Positions 8,137-16,997 of a stretch of 64,000 bases of DNA are shown here, in pieces. Position numbers and translations under genes: made by a program. Below the pieces are notes generated by a model. It was given only the letters and a program-made list of their open reading frames with translations, was not told where the DNA came from and ran no database searches. The stretch is from Paenibacillus woosongensis (lineage in GTDB: Bacteria > Bacillota > Bacilli > Paenibacillales > Paenibacillaceae), in NCBI RefSeq assembly GCF_030122845.1, contig NZ_CP126084.1:4154001-4218000 (forward strand), in the 5' to 3' direction. The number at the start of each line of letters is the position of its first letter. Within the stretch, counting starts at the first letter, position 1.

Positions 8137-9074
8137 TATCCTTTAACCCCTCCTAATATCATCCCTTGTACGAAGTATTTCTGCAGGAACGGATATACCA
8201 AAATAATAGGCACACTTGCCACAATCGTCATCGTTGCGCGGATAGATGTCGGTGTTACCCGGTTGATGGCGGCTTCCGAGCCGGAGAACATGCTCGCATA
8301 GTCGTTGCCGCTGTTGAGGGAGGTATTCGAGTTCTGCAGAATTTTCATGAGCTCATACTGAAGGGTGCTCAGGTTCACATTGGATGAGTTGTATAAGAAC
8401 ACATCAAACCAGGAGTTCCACTGTGCTACGGCCGAGAACAGGGAGACGGTAGCGATAACCGGCAAACAGAGCGGCAGGACTACCCGCAGAAACGTCGTGA
8501 ACTCGCCTGCGCCGTCGATACGGGCAGATTCCAGAATGCCTTCCGGCAGCTTCTCGATGAAAGAACGGATAATAATGACGTTAAACACACCGATCAGACC
8601 CGGAATGATATAGACCCAGAAGCTGTTCATCATGCCGAGCTCCCGGATAAGCAGAAAATTGGGAATAAGCCCCCCGCTGAAATACATCGTCAGAATAAAC
8701 GCGATCGAAATAAACTTGCGCAGCACGTATTCCGGCCGGGCGATCGTATAGGCGACCATCGTACAGCAGAACACGGACAGCACCGTACCGATCACGGTAC
8801 GCAGCGCCGAAATCAGCGTTGCATGGAAAATCGTCGCTTCTTCAAATACATATTTGTAGTTCTCCCACGTAAATTCCCGCGGCAATAAATAAATGCCGCC
8901 CTTGATGGAGTCGTTGGCCGTGTTAAGCGACACGGCGAGCGTGTTGAGAAACGAATACAGCGTGACGATCATAAGACAAATCATGAAGATGATATTAAAC
9001 GTATCGAACAGCCGGTCCGCTGGCGATTTGAACCGGGCATGCATCTTAGGCGCTTTCGATAGCGACTTAGCCAT
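8136..9074 (-). CDS. ABC sugar importer permease, YtcP/LplC family
   Basis: A 312-residue permease with about six membrane segments and the cytoplasmic EAA-type loop (ESARIDGAGEFTTFLRVVLP), where a shared MsmX-like ATPase would dock. It belongs to the CUT1/YtcP family, which partners LplB-type permeases. Start supported by AAGGAGG 9 bases upstream. It is third in the order binding protein, LplB-like, YtcP-like, xylanase. As usual for this family, no ATPase gene is in the operon. The substrate, probably aldouronates, is inferred from the neighbours. Confidence 0.9.
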   Translation of the reverse strand: MAKSLSKAPKMHARFKSPADRLFDTFNIIFMICLMIVTLYSFLNTLAVSLNTANDSIKGGIYLLPREFTWENYKYVFEEATIFHATLISALRTVIGTVLSVFCCTMVAYTIARPEYVLRKFISIAFILTMYFSGGLIPNFLLIRELGMMNSFWVYIIPGLIGVFNVIIIRSFIEKLPEGILESARIDGAGEFTTFLRVVLPLCLPVIATVSLFSAVAQWNSWFDVFLYNSSNVNLSTLQYELMKILQNSNTSLNSGNDYASMFSGSEAAINRVTPTSIRATMTIVASVPIILVYPFLQKYFVQGMILGGVKG

Positions 9075-9101
9075 ATTGAATCCTCCTTCAGAAATACGAC
9101 C

Positions 9102-10076
9102 TTAGAACAGCCGGTCCTCGCCCAGTCTCTTCGCGATATGGTTAGCTGTAAACAACAGAATGAAGCTGACCACCGTCTTGAACATCCCCGCCGCGATCGA
9201 GAGGGAGAAGTTCCCCATCTGAATCCCGTATTTAAGCACAAAGATATCCAGGTTCTCGGAATAGTCGACGTTCATGCCGTTGCCGAGCAGGTATTGTGGT
9301 TCGAAGCCGGTCTCCAGCAGGTTTCCGATGTTCATAATCAGCAATATGACGACAACAGACTTAATGCCCGGCAGCGTAATATTCCAAATGCGCTGGAACC
9401 GTCCCGCTCCATCGATCTCCGCGGCTTCATACTGAGACGGATCAATACTGGTCATCGCCGCCAAATATATAATGGTGTTCCAACCTACGTTTTTCCAGAC
9501 TTCAGAAACACCGAGTATTCCCCAGAAATATTTCCCTTCCCCGAGCCAGAGAATCGGCTCTTTGATAATGCCGAGCCACATCAGCACATCGTTAATGATG
9601 CCGCCGTCCGCAGACAACGCCGTCGCAATGATGCTTGAGGCTACAACCCATGAAATAAAGTGCGGTAAATAACTGATCGTTTGCACAACGCGCTTGAAGA
9701 CGACTTTACGAAGCTCATTGAGAAGAATCGCCAAAGTAATCGCTGTAACAAAACCTAGAACCAGATTGATAAAACTCATCGCGAGCGTATTGCGCATAAC
9801 CCGGACGAAATGCTCGTCCTGAAACAGGAACTTGAAGTGCTTCAGACCGGCCCAGGTCTGGTCGAACATCCCTTTTGCCGGCTTATAGTCCTGGAACGCG
9901 ATACTCCAACCCCATAGGGGCAAATATTTGAAGATAATCAACCAAATCAGAAAAGGCACCGACATGAAGACGAGCACTCTTTGCTTGCTTAGTTTGTGGA
10001 AGAAACCTTTCGAGCCGCCGTCCAGTTTATTAGCCTCAGGCGACTCTGCCGGTCTTAATTGAGTCACATTATCCAC
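9102..10076 (-). CDS. ABC sugar importer permease, LplB family
   Basis: A 324-residue permease with a GTG start at 10074-10076 behind GGGAGGAG. About 30 hydrophilic residues precede the first membrane segment, as in LplB, and about six segments follow. The EAA loop reads EAAEIDGAGRFQRIWNITLP. It forms the transmembrane channel with the next gene product. A stem-loop separates it from the solute-binding protein gene, consistent with higher expression of the binding protein. Confidence 0.9.
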   Translation of the reverse strand: MDNVTQLRPAESPEANKLDGGSKGFFHKLSKQRVLVFMSVPFLIWLIIFKYLPLWGWSIAFQDYKPAKGMFDQTWAGLKHFKFLFQDEHFVRVMRNTLAMSFINLVLGFVTAITLAILLNELRKVVFKRVVQTISYLPHFISWVVASSIIATALSADGGIINDVLMWLGIIKEPILWLGEGKYFWGILGVSEVWKNVGWNTIIYLAAMTSIDPSQYEAAEIDGAGRFQRIWNITLPGIKSVVVILLIMNIGNLLETGFEPQYLLGNGMNVDYSENLDIFVLKYGIQMGNFSLSIAAGMFKTVVSFILLFTANHIAKRLGEDRLF

Positions 10077-10122
10077 GGTTTCTTCTCCTCCCTGTCCAAT
10101 AATGGGGGAATTTAGATAACAG

Positions 10123-10164
10123 AAAGGCCGGAAATCCTCTCATTGCCCAGATCAGCCGGCCCTT
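10123..10164 (-). other. Intercistronic stem-loop after the binding-protein gene
   Basis: AAAGGCCGG (10123-10131) pairs with CCGGCCCTT (10156-10164) with one bulge, between lplA-like and lplB-like genes. Such hairpins often protect the upstream part of an importer transcript or cause partial termination. No strong T tract follows on the minus strand. Confidence 0.5.
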
Positions 10165-10185
10165 CCATTTCAAATTCTCGGTTTA

Positions 10186-11889
10186 TTATTTTCCTTGAAC
10201 CAGATCGACTTTCTTCGCAACTTCGTCTGTCATAAGCTGCTCATAATCTTTCACGCCAAGTTTGTTGAACTCTTTTACGTATTCATCCCAGATTTTGTCG
10301 AACTCTGCCGGATTGGCAAGAACGAGTTTCGGGAAGTATTTACGCTGCAGGTCACTCTTCTTCTGCGTAAAGATTTGGGCCGGCGAACCTTGTTCGATCT
10401 GAATACTCCAAGCCGGGTACCAAGGACGCACGTCAGGTGCTGCAAACAATTGCGAGAACGACTGGATGCCGTATGCTTCCAGCAGCTTCTTATCGCTGTC
10501 AGAGTAAGACATTTGAGCTACCTCAGGCTGACGGCCCGCCCCCACGGAGTTGCCGTCCGGCAGCGAAGAACCGTTCCCGTAACGCGGCCAGTTGTATTCG
10601 AAGTACTTGAAGCCGAAGGACTCGCGGAAGGCTTCCGCATTCGTCTGATTGATTTGTTCCTCGGTCCGATAGAAACGGCCGTTCTCATCTACCGAATAGG
10701 TCTCGCCTTCAATGCCCCAGTTCGATAAAATTTGGTTCTCATCGGTAAGCAAGTTGTCGAAATATTTGATAATGCGCACAGGATCTTTCGCGCTAACCGA
10801 GATACCTACTCCACGGTTGTTAACAAAAGAAGGCGGATCAAGATACTGGTCTTTGATGTTTTCGTCAAAAACGATCGGCAATGCCATATACTCCAAATCA
10901 TCATTGCCCGTTTGCTGCGCCGCTTCACGCAGGTTGTTCATCGATTGGCCTACCTGCCATCTATAGTCAAAGAAGCCAAGCACTTTACCGGACGCGATTT
11001 TGGCCAGGTACTGGTCACGGTTATCCACAAAAGACGACTTATCGAATAATCCCTCTGCATTTAGCTGATTCAGCTCCTGCAAATAACGTTTGGTAATATC
11101 GTCATCCGCATAGTCATTCGCTTCGTGAGTTTCCATGTCGATAATGACGCCGCCGTCATTCGGATACCCTGCAAGGTGCATCGGCGGATTCGTTAAGGCA
11201 AAAAATTGATCTTGTGTAGTCAAAGCAATATATCCCGTCAAGTCTTCACCCGGATGCTTCTTCACATATTCGCGGATCAGATTTAAGTAATCATCAAACG
11301 TCTTGATCTTTGGATAACCCGCTTCCTTCAGCACGCGGCGCTGAATCCAGAAGGCTCCCTGCTCGATATTCGGAGCGGAAATGTATTCGCCTACTACGGC
11401 GCTCATCGGGAGGAAATAAATGTTGCCGTCTTCAGCCTTCATCAAGTTGTAGTAAGGCTCATATACCCGTTTGATATTCGGGCCGTATTGATCGATCAAA
11501 TCGTTTAGCGGAATAAAAGAGCCCGAGCTTAACAGCTTATCGATCGAGCCGCCTGGCACAAGAACGTCCGGGTAACTGTTGCTTGCTATAAACGTGCCTA
11601 CCTTCGTATTCTCATCGCCAACCAGATGCTCGATTTTAAAGTTCACGCCAGTTTGCTCTTCAAGGATTTTTCCAATTGTCGTTTCATTGGTATTAATGTC
11701 CTTGCCTGCTACTGCGTTAAAGTAAGTAAAAGTTACTTTATCCAGCTTCTCTTCCTGGGCTCCATTGCCGCTGCCCGCTGACGTATTGCTTCCCACCTTG
11801 CCATTGTCTTTGCCGCCCGAGCAAGCAGACAATAGCGATGCCAGCATTACGATGGTCAGACAACTTAGCCAAAACCGTCTTTTCTTCAT
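10186..11889 (-). CDS. Extracellular sugar-binding lipoprotein, LplA/YtcQ family
   Basis: A 567-residue lipoprotein. The signal peptide ends in lipobox LLSAC with Cys23 lipidated, then a flexible Gly/Ser/Asn-rich linker to about residue 45. The large size and WIQRRVLKEAGYPKIKTFDDYL-type core region are typical of the LplA/YtcQ group of binding proteins for larger oligosaccharides. It heads the operon binding protein, two permeases, xylanase. The promoter region has a good -10, a cre-like site and no clear -35, so activation by YesN and repression by CcpA are plausible. In Paenibacillus the comparable cluster takes up methylglucuronoxylo-oligosaccharides. The ligand here is inferred. Confidence 0.9.
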   Translation of the reverse strand: MKKRRFWLSCLTIVMLASLLSACSGGKDNGKVGSNTSAGSGNGAQEEKLDKVTFTYFNAVAGKDINTNETTIGKILEEQTGVNFKIEHLVGDENTKVGTFIASNSYPDVLVPGGSIDKLLSSGSFIPLNDLIDQYGPNIKRVYEPYYNLMKAEDGNIYFLPMSAVVGEYISAPNIEQGAFWIQRRVLKEAGYPKIKTFDDYLNLIREYVKKHPGEDLTGYIALTTQDQFFALTNPPMHLAGYPNDGGVIIDMETHEANDYADDDITKRYLQELNQLNAEGLFDKSSFVDNRDQYLAKIASGKVLGFFDYRWQVGQSMNNLREAAQQTGNDDLEYMALPIVFDENIKDQYLDPPSFVNNRGVGISVSAKDPVRIIKYFDNLLTDENQILSNWGIEGETYSVDENGRFYRTEEQINQTNAEAFRESFGFKYFEYNWPRYGNGSSLPDGNSVGAGRQPEVAQMSYSDSDKKLLEAYGIQSFSQLFAAPDVRPWYPAWSIQIEQGSPAQIFTQKKSDLQRKYFPKLVLANPAEFDKIWDEYVKEFNKLGVKDYEQLMTDEVAKKVDLVQGK

Positions 11890-11921
11890 GCTTTTGACTT
11901 CCCCTTTCAGACTTTCATTTT

Positions 11922-11940
11922 TGTAAGCACTTTCATTATA
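11922..11940 (-). promoter_or_regulatory. -10 box and cre-like site of the importer operon
   Basis: On the minus strand TATAAT (11935-11940) runs straight into TGAAAGTGCTTACA (11922-11935). This matches the CcpA cre consensus except for the central CG, which is TG here. Its position around the expected transcription start fits catabolite repression. No -35 resembling TTGACA is found 16-18 bases upstream, which suggests activator dependence. Confidence 0.55.
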
Positions 11941-11984
11941 AGAGAGCCAGACGGCGACTTTTACCCGTCAATCTAAAGTTGATA

Positions 11985-11999
11985 CTTTGAAAACTATAG
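11985..11999. promoter_or_regulatory. 15-bp motif shared with the GH115 upstream region
   Basis: CTTTGAAAACTATAG occurs here, about 45 bp upstream of the importer -10 box, and again exactly at 19658-19672, upstream of the GH115 gene. Beside it lies AAAGT-TGAT-ACTTT (11975-11988), a short inverted repeat. It could be a YesN site, but there is no direct evidence for that. Confidence 0.35.
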
Positions 12000-12010
12000 G
12001 AGCCCGGTTT

Positions 12011-12046
12011 AGATTTCTAAGATTTCTAAGATTTCTAAGATTTCTA
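12011..12046. repeat. 9-bp tandem repeat at the end of yesM
   Basis: Four exact copies of AGATTTCTA. The last copy contains the yesM stop (CTA at 12044-12046 is TAG on the minus strand), so the repeat grew from or into the gene end. Confidence 0.85.
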
Positions 12047-13798
12047 CATCAGCCGCTTCTCTACCGGAATGATGAACAGAATCTCCGTTCCCTCGCCCAG
12101 CCTGCTGCGAATATCCAAAGTCAACTGGTCTTTGTAAAACATTCTGAGGCGATAGATGACGTTCTGAATGCCGATGCGCTCCCCCATCTCTTCCTCGCCC
12201 TCCAGGTAGCGGTACAGTTTCTCGACCTGCTGGTCGGACATGCCAACGCCGTTATCCCGTATCGCGCAGATCAACTCGTCGCCGGACTGCTTGATTTCCA
12301 CCTCGATTTTTCCGCCTTGCTTCAAAGGTTCGATTCCGTGGATGCTTGCGTTCTCTACGAAGGTAACGATGGACATTTTGGGAATCAATATCGAAGAATC
12401 AGCTTCGTTCGCCACGACCGTATATTCAATTTTCTCGCCAAACCGGTATTTCTGGATTTCCAGGAAGCAATAAATGAATTCCAGCTCTTCCTTCAAAGTA
12501 ACCATATCCTTCCGCCATACGAGAGAATTGCGGAAAATCTTCGCCATATTGTGAATGATCCTCGCGGTCTCCTCCTCGTCCTTCATCAAGCTCCGCATAC
12601 GGATCGTCTCCAGGGCATTAAATAAAAAATGAGGATTGATCTGGCTTTGCAGCGCATTCAATTGGGCATGACGGCGTTCCAGCTCCAGATTCTTCTTCTG
12701 GATGTCAGCTACGTATACGTTATTGATCAGACTCTGGATCTGCAGGGTCATCCGGTTGAACTCGCCGGTTAATTGGCCGATTTCATCGCGGGAGCCTTCA
12801 TCCTGGATCGTCTCGAAATGCTGGTTTTTTACCTTCTTCATATGCTTCAAAATACGGATAAGCCTTACATTGAGCCATCGGGTGATCCAGACGATGATCA
12901 AGGTCGGCAGCAGAATATTGAGGCAAGTCAGCAGCACGATGAAATTTCGGTTCTGCCTGACCTCCTGGAATACTTCATCCTCGGAAATTCTCCCTACAAT
13001 GCTCCAGCCGTTCAAATTATTGCTCTGCCCGTAATCTTTGTGAAATTCGATCGTTCTCTCCGGGGCGACGACCTGATCGAAAGGGATAGCGCCTGCATGC
13101 AAATCGAGATTGGCGTCGTTAGAATATTCAACCTCCCCACGTTCATTCAGCAGGTAAAGGCGACCCTGCAAATTCAAATTATTAAATATTTGCCGGATGA
13201 CCGACATGCGCAAATCGATTTTCAGGAAATGCCCGTTCTCTTGCCGCGAAAAATAATAGTAATCCATCCGGCGGATGACGCTGAACGTATCCAGCTGGCC
13301 ATCTTGACCCGTGCGCATAAAAATCGGCGCAGACTGCTTGGCCGTGGATATTTTTTTGTACCAATCCTGCTCCTTGACGTTCTGATCAATGTAGACAATG
13401 CCGCCCGAGTACAGCAGCGTGGGATTATCGACATATACGGTGATTGCCTCCACGGAATTATAAGCCGGGCTGGAGGTGTTGATAATCCGCCGCAAATAAG
13501 AGTCGTAGGCCTCCACATACTCGGCAGGATGCTCGTATTCCGTCTCAATGATCTCGTTCAGGAGATGATCGGTATAAAAAACGGAAGATACCTGCAGGGT
13601 ATCTTCCACTTCTTGAAGAAACTCGTTCTTGACTTGTTCCAGTGCCCGGGAAATGTCCTGCATCCGCTGATTTTTTACGCTCGTCGTAGTCACGTTATAG
13701 AAAATGAAATTCGTAAGCAGTATCGGCACGAACACGCATAGAAAATAGAGCAGCAGCATCTTGTCCCGCAGCCGGACATTATTCAAATTGGGTATCAT
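12044..13798 (-). CDS. Sensor histidine kinase, YesM family
   Basis: A 584-residue membrane kinase. Membrane segments lie near residues 12-32 and 290-310 and flank an extracellular sensor domain. A HAMP-like linker and the YesM kinase box QINPHFLFNALETIR (phosphorylated His near 387) follow. The ATPase part shows FVENASIHGI and NGVGM. The ATG overlaps the yesN stop by four bases (ATGA), so the pair is coupled. In Paenibacillus such pairs sit beside oligosaccharide importers and sense the imported sugar, often through the binding protein. Here xylan-derived oligosaccharides are the likely signal. Confidence 0.92.
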   Translation of the reverse strand: MIPNLNNVRLRDKMLLLYFLCVFVPILLTNFIFYNVTTTSVKNQRMQDISRALEQVKNEFLQEVEDTLQVSSVFYTDHLLNEIIETEYEHPAEYVEAYDSYLRRIINTSSPAYNSVEAITVYVDNPTLLYSGGIVYIDQNVKEQDWYKKISTAKQSAPIFMRTGQDGQLDTFSVIRRMDYYYFSRQENGHFLKIDLRMSVIRQIFNNLNLQGRLYLLNERGEVEYSNDANLDLHAGAIPFDQVVAPERTIEFHKDYGQSNNLNGWSIVGRISEDEVFQEVRQNRNFIVLLTCLNILLPTLIIVWITRWLNVRLIRILKHMKKVKNQHFETIQDEGSRDEIGQLTGEFNRMTLQIQSLINNVYVADIQKKNLELERRHAQLNALQSQINPHFLFNALETIRMRSLMKDEEETARIIHNMAKIFRNSLVWRKDMVTLKEELEFIYCFLEIQKYRFGEKIEYTVVANEADSSILIPKMSIVTFVENASIHGIEPLKQGGKIEVEIKQSGDELICAIRDNGVGMSDQQVEKLYRYLEGEEEMGERIGIQNVIYRLRMFYKDQLTLDIRSRLGEGTEILFIIPVEKRLM

Positions 13799-15399
13799 CG
13801 GCCCGTCCTGACGGACGCCCCTCCCTTCACTAGCCGCGAACGGTATTCGCTCGGCGTCAGCTTCTCCAGCTTCTCGAACTGCGTCACGAAATAATCGGGA
13901 TTGCTGAAGCCTACGCGGTCGGCGACCTCATATATCCGCATATCCGTTTGGCGAAGCAGCCGCTTGGCCTCACCTATTCTTAATTGCAGCAGGAAATCGT
14001 TGAAATACACGCCATAGGTTTTGCGGAACAATTGTCCTAAATAAACAGGGTTCATGTAGAATTTGGCAGCGATCGATTTCAAACTAATATTCTCGTGGTA
14101 ATGCTCTTCGATATAAGCGCGGATTTTATGGATACCGCCCTTTTGCTGCTCTTTGCGCAAGACGCTGATATACTGGCCGCTCTCCTCGGCAAAAGCGGTA
14201 AAAAGACGCTGGAGCTCCTGCAGGGACAAGTTCAAATCATGCCAGCCGACAATCGGGTCCAGCGAGACAAGCGACCGTTCGTCTCCGTCCATGCCGCGAA
14301 TAATGTCGATTACGCCGAGGACGCATTGATGAATGTTCATCTTCACAGCCTCAGGAGCATATCGCTTCTCCTGAAAACGCCGGAACATCTGCTTAATCGA
14401 ACGTCCAAGCTCCTCCAGGCGATATTCCTCAATCTGCTCAATCAAGCGATGGTATAGCTCCTGATCGACCGGCACATACTGGACCGTGCATTCGCTCGTT
14501 TGGCTATGAACCACGATGCCGTCATGGTCGTGAACATATTTATATAACAATGCCTCTTTGGCGCTTTCATACGCGCGGCGAAGGCCAGCCAATCCCTGAA
14601 CCGGGCAGCTGGCATATATAAAGACGCGCCCCTCCCGGATCTTTATCCTGGTGTGAAGCGCTTCTGCAAACGAACGGATGTTGTTATGGAACGGCTTGAG
14701 CAGGCGTTCAGGCACGATCACCCCGACGCGGCTGCGGTGCTCATGAAGGTAGAGCGGCTGTTCTTCACCTACGATTTCCTGCAGCGTTTTCTCCACCTGC
14801 TCCATAAACTGGTAAAGAGGCAGCTCTTCCCCTCCCTGCCGCCACGGATGCAGATCATTCAGTTCCACGAACATATAATACAGGCAATCGCCGCTAGTCA
14901 GGTTCAGCTGCTCCTCCCAATTCGAGATGAATTTCTCCCCAGCTTCATTCCTGATAATCGACTCGATCATCGCCTGATTCTCCAGCCGCTGCTCCCGCTC
15001 CTTCCCTTCCCGCTCCTCTTGAAGCCGGCCGCTCAGCCTACGCAGCATTTCAGTGAATTCGCCCTCATCGATCGGCTTGAGAATAAAATCATGAACTCCG
15101 TAGCGAACGGCCTGCTGGGCATAGCTGAAATCGTCATAACCGCTAATAATGACAAACGCAGGCGGCTCCTCATCCTCTTCGATCAGCTGACGGATCAGCC
15201 CCAGTCCATCCAATACCGGCATGCGGATATCGGTGATAACCAGATCGGGACGCTGGGACCGAATCAGCTCCAGCGCGTCCTCCCCGTTGTCAGCTTCGCC
15301 GGATATCTGGAAGCCGCTAGCCTCCCAATCGATTAACTTGATTAATCCCTTCCTCGTAAACACCTCATCATCCACAAGAATGACACGATGAAGTTCCAT
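13795..15399 (-). CDS. Response regulator with AraC-type DNA-binding domain, YesN family
   Basis: A 534-residue regulator. The receiver domain (about 1-120) has the acidic pair D10/D11 and the phosphoacceptor D57 in LVITDIRMPVLDG. A long middle region follows, then an AraC double helix-turn-helix at about 430-530 (NISLKSIAAKFYMNPVYLGQ and VADRVGFSNPDYF). The start at 15399 is preferred because GGAGG lies 8 bases upstream; an in-frame start 66 bases earlier has no ribosome site. It should activate the importer promoter and perhaps GH115. It follows uxaC by 68 bases and may be co-transcribed with it. Confidence 0.93.
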   Translation of the reverse strand: MELHRVILVDDEVFTRKGLIKLIDWEASGFQISGEADNGEDALELIRSQRPDLVITDIRMPVLDGLGLIRQLIEEDEEPPAFVIISGYDDFSYAQQAVRYGVHDFILKPIDEGEFTEMLRRLSGRLQEEREGKEREQRLENQAMIESIIRNEAGEKFISNWEEQLNLTSGDCLYYMFVELNDLHPWRQGGEELPLYQFMEQVEKTLQEIVGEEQPLYLHEHRSRVGVIVPERLLKPFHNNIRSFAEALHTRIKIREGRVFIYASCPVQGLAGLRRAYESAKEALLYKYVHDHDGIVVHSQTSECTVQYVPVDQELYHRLIEQIEEYRLEELGRSIKQMFRRFQEKRYAPEAVKMNIHQCVLGVIDIIRGMDGDERSLVSLDPIVGWHDLNLSLQELQRLFTAFAEESGQYISVLRKEQQKGGIHKIRAYIEEHYHENISLKSIAAKFYMNPVYLGQLFRKTYGVYFNDFLLQLRIGEAKRLLRQTDMRIYEVADRVGFSNPDYFVTQFEKLEKLTPSEYRSRLVKGGASVRTGR

Positions 15400-15415
15400 C
15401 GGTATGCCTCCTCTC

Positions 15416-15442
15416 TGCCGGCTGCAATCCATACAGCCGGCA
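15416..15442 (-). other. Stem-loop between uxaC and yesN
   Basis: TGCCGGCTG (15416-15424) pairs with CAGCCGGCA (15434-15442) around a nine-base loop. It lies just before the yesN ribosome site and has no T tract. It may be an intercistronic processing or stability element. Confidence 0.5.
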
Positions 15443-15467
15443 CATGATGCTGGTGGTGCTGTCAACG

Positions 15468-16877
15468 TTATGACAAGGAAATTCCAAAATAACGGACCGC
15501 GTTATGATAGCAGATGTCCTGAACGATGCCGCCAATATAATCATAATCCGCCGGCAGCTCTCCTTCTTCGATCCACTCCCCGAATAACCGGCATAGGACG
15601 CGCCGGAAATATTCATGTCTTGGCAGGGACATGAAGCTGCGCGAATCTGTCAGCATGCCGACGAAGGTACTGATGACCCCAATTGAGGATAACGCTTTCA
15701 ACTGCTGCAGCATTCCCTCTTTCTGGTCATTAAACCACCAGGCTGAGCCAAGCTGAAGCTTGCCAGCGCTCTCGCCGGATTGGAAATTGCCGATCGTTGT
15801 CGCAAGCATCTCATAATGATAAGGATAAAGACTGTAAACGATCGTCTTAGGCAAGCGATTGCCCGTTTCCAATTCATTCAAAAAAGCGTTCAAAGATGCC
15901 GCCAAATGATAATCGAGGATGGAATCGTACCCGCTATCCTTGCCGATCGTCTTCAGCATGCGGTCGTTATTGTTGCGGATGGCGCCAATATGCAGCTGCA
16001 TGGCCCAGCCGCGGTCATAATACATTTCACCCAAGCGAAGCAGCGTAAACGTCCGATAGCGATTTTCTTCCGATTCCGTCAGCATTTCTCCGCGGAGCGC
16101 TTTGGCAAAAATTTGTCCGGCCTCCCGTTCCGTCGTTCGCTCAAAAGGGAAAGCCCCAAATCCATGATCTGACAAGCGGCAGCCTTTCGCATGAAAATAA
16201 TCGATTCGATTCTTCAGCACTTCTAACAGATCCTCGTAGCTCCCAACCGTGCAGCCGGCTGCCTGACCTAACTCTCTCATATATTCCTGGAATCCCGGAG
16301 CCGTAATATTCAAGGCCCGGTCCGGTCTAAAAGTCGGCAGAACCTTGGCTGCAATCTCCTCGTTGTTTGCAATTTGCCCATGCGCCGCCAATGTGTCGGC
16401 TGGATCATCCGTCGTACACGCAACCCGTACGTCGAACTGCTCTAGTATGCCTGCCGCGCGAAGCGACTTCTCCTGCAGACGTTCGTTGCAGCGATGCCAG
16501 ATTTCCTCGGCATTCTCTTCGCTCAGCCGCTCCTCAATGCCAAAATAACGGGCGAGCTCCAAATGGCTCCAATGGTAGAGCGGGTTGCCGACAAGCCGTG
16601 GAACAGCACGGGCCCAAGCCATGAACTTCTCCTGGTCCCCAGCCTCTCCCGTAATGAGCGATTCATCGATGCCCAGCCAGCGCATCGCCCGCCATTTATA
16701 ATGATCCCCATCCAGCCATAGCTCCGTCAAATTGCGAAACTGCTTGTTCGCCGCCACATCTGCCGGATTCAAATGATTGTGATAATCGTAAATCGGCATT
16801 CCCGCTGCATATTCGAAGTACAGCTTTTTTGCACTATTGTTCGTGAGCAGTAAGTTTTCCGTGTAAAAATGTGTCAT
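15468..16877 (-). CDS. uxaC: Glucuronate isomerase
   Basis: A 469-residue metal-dependent isomerase that converts D-glucuronate to D-fructuronate (and galacturonate to tagaturonate) in the cytosol. The metal motif HNHL is at 33-36 in PIYDYHNHLNPAD. Length matches UxaC (466-473). The start at 16877 (MTHFYTENLL) is chosen because AGGGGG lies seven bases upstream; the longer frame to 17024 would run through the gntR regulatory region. It is divergent from gntR with the palindromic operator in between. Together with uxuA and uxuB it forms the glucuronate arm of the locus. KDG kinase and aldolase are not in this window. Confidence 0.95.
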   Translation of the reverse strand: MTHFYTENLLLTNNSAKKLYFEYAAGMPIYDYHNHLNPADVAANKQFRNLTELWLDGDHYKWRAMRWLGIDESLITGEAGDQEKFMAWARAVPRLVGNPLYHWSHLELARYFGIEERLSEENAEEIWHRCNERLQEKSLRAAGILEQFDVRVACTTDDPADTLAAHGQIANNEEIAAKVLPTFRPDRALNITAPGFQEYMRELGQAAGCTVGSYEDLLEVLKNRIDYFHAKGCRLSDHGFGAFPFERTTEREAGQIFAKALRGEMLTESEENRYRTFTLLRLGEMYYDRGWAMQLHIGAIRNNNDRMLKTIGKDSGYDSILDYHLAASLNAFLNELETGNRLPKTIVYSLYPYHYEMLATTIGNFQSGESAGKLQLGSAWWFNDQKEGMLQQLKALSSIGVISTFVGMLTDSRSFMSLPRHEYFRRVLCRLFGEWIEEGELPADYDYIGGIVQDICYHNAVRYFGISLS

Positions 16878-16944
16878 TTCCATCCCCCTGACAAAATATA
16901 TTCGTTGCTTCCTAATCATTATGATAATTCTTGATGAATACCAG

Positions 16945-16978
16945 TTCCATACTACCATACAAGTGTGGTAGTATGGAA
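16945..16978. promoter_or_regulatory. Palindromic operator between uxaC and gntR
   Basis: Perfect 13-bp arms TTCCATACTACCA (16945-16957) and TGGTAGTATGGAA (16966-16978) around an eight-base spacer. It ends five bases before the gntR ribosome site. The position fits autoregulation by the GntR repressor and control of the divergent uxaC. Confidence 0.8.
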
Positions 16979-16997
16979 GGAGTAAGGAGGTGATCGA

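Noticed and set aside
11031-11039. Single perfect DnaA box
   Set aside because: It is an isolated match inside the binding-protein coding sequence.
12773-13741. 322-residue plus-strand protein opposite yesM
   Set aside because: It is an antisense shadow; the minus-strand kinase is intact and clearly recognised.
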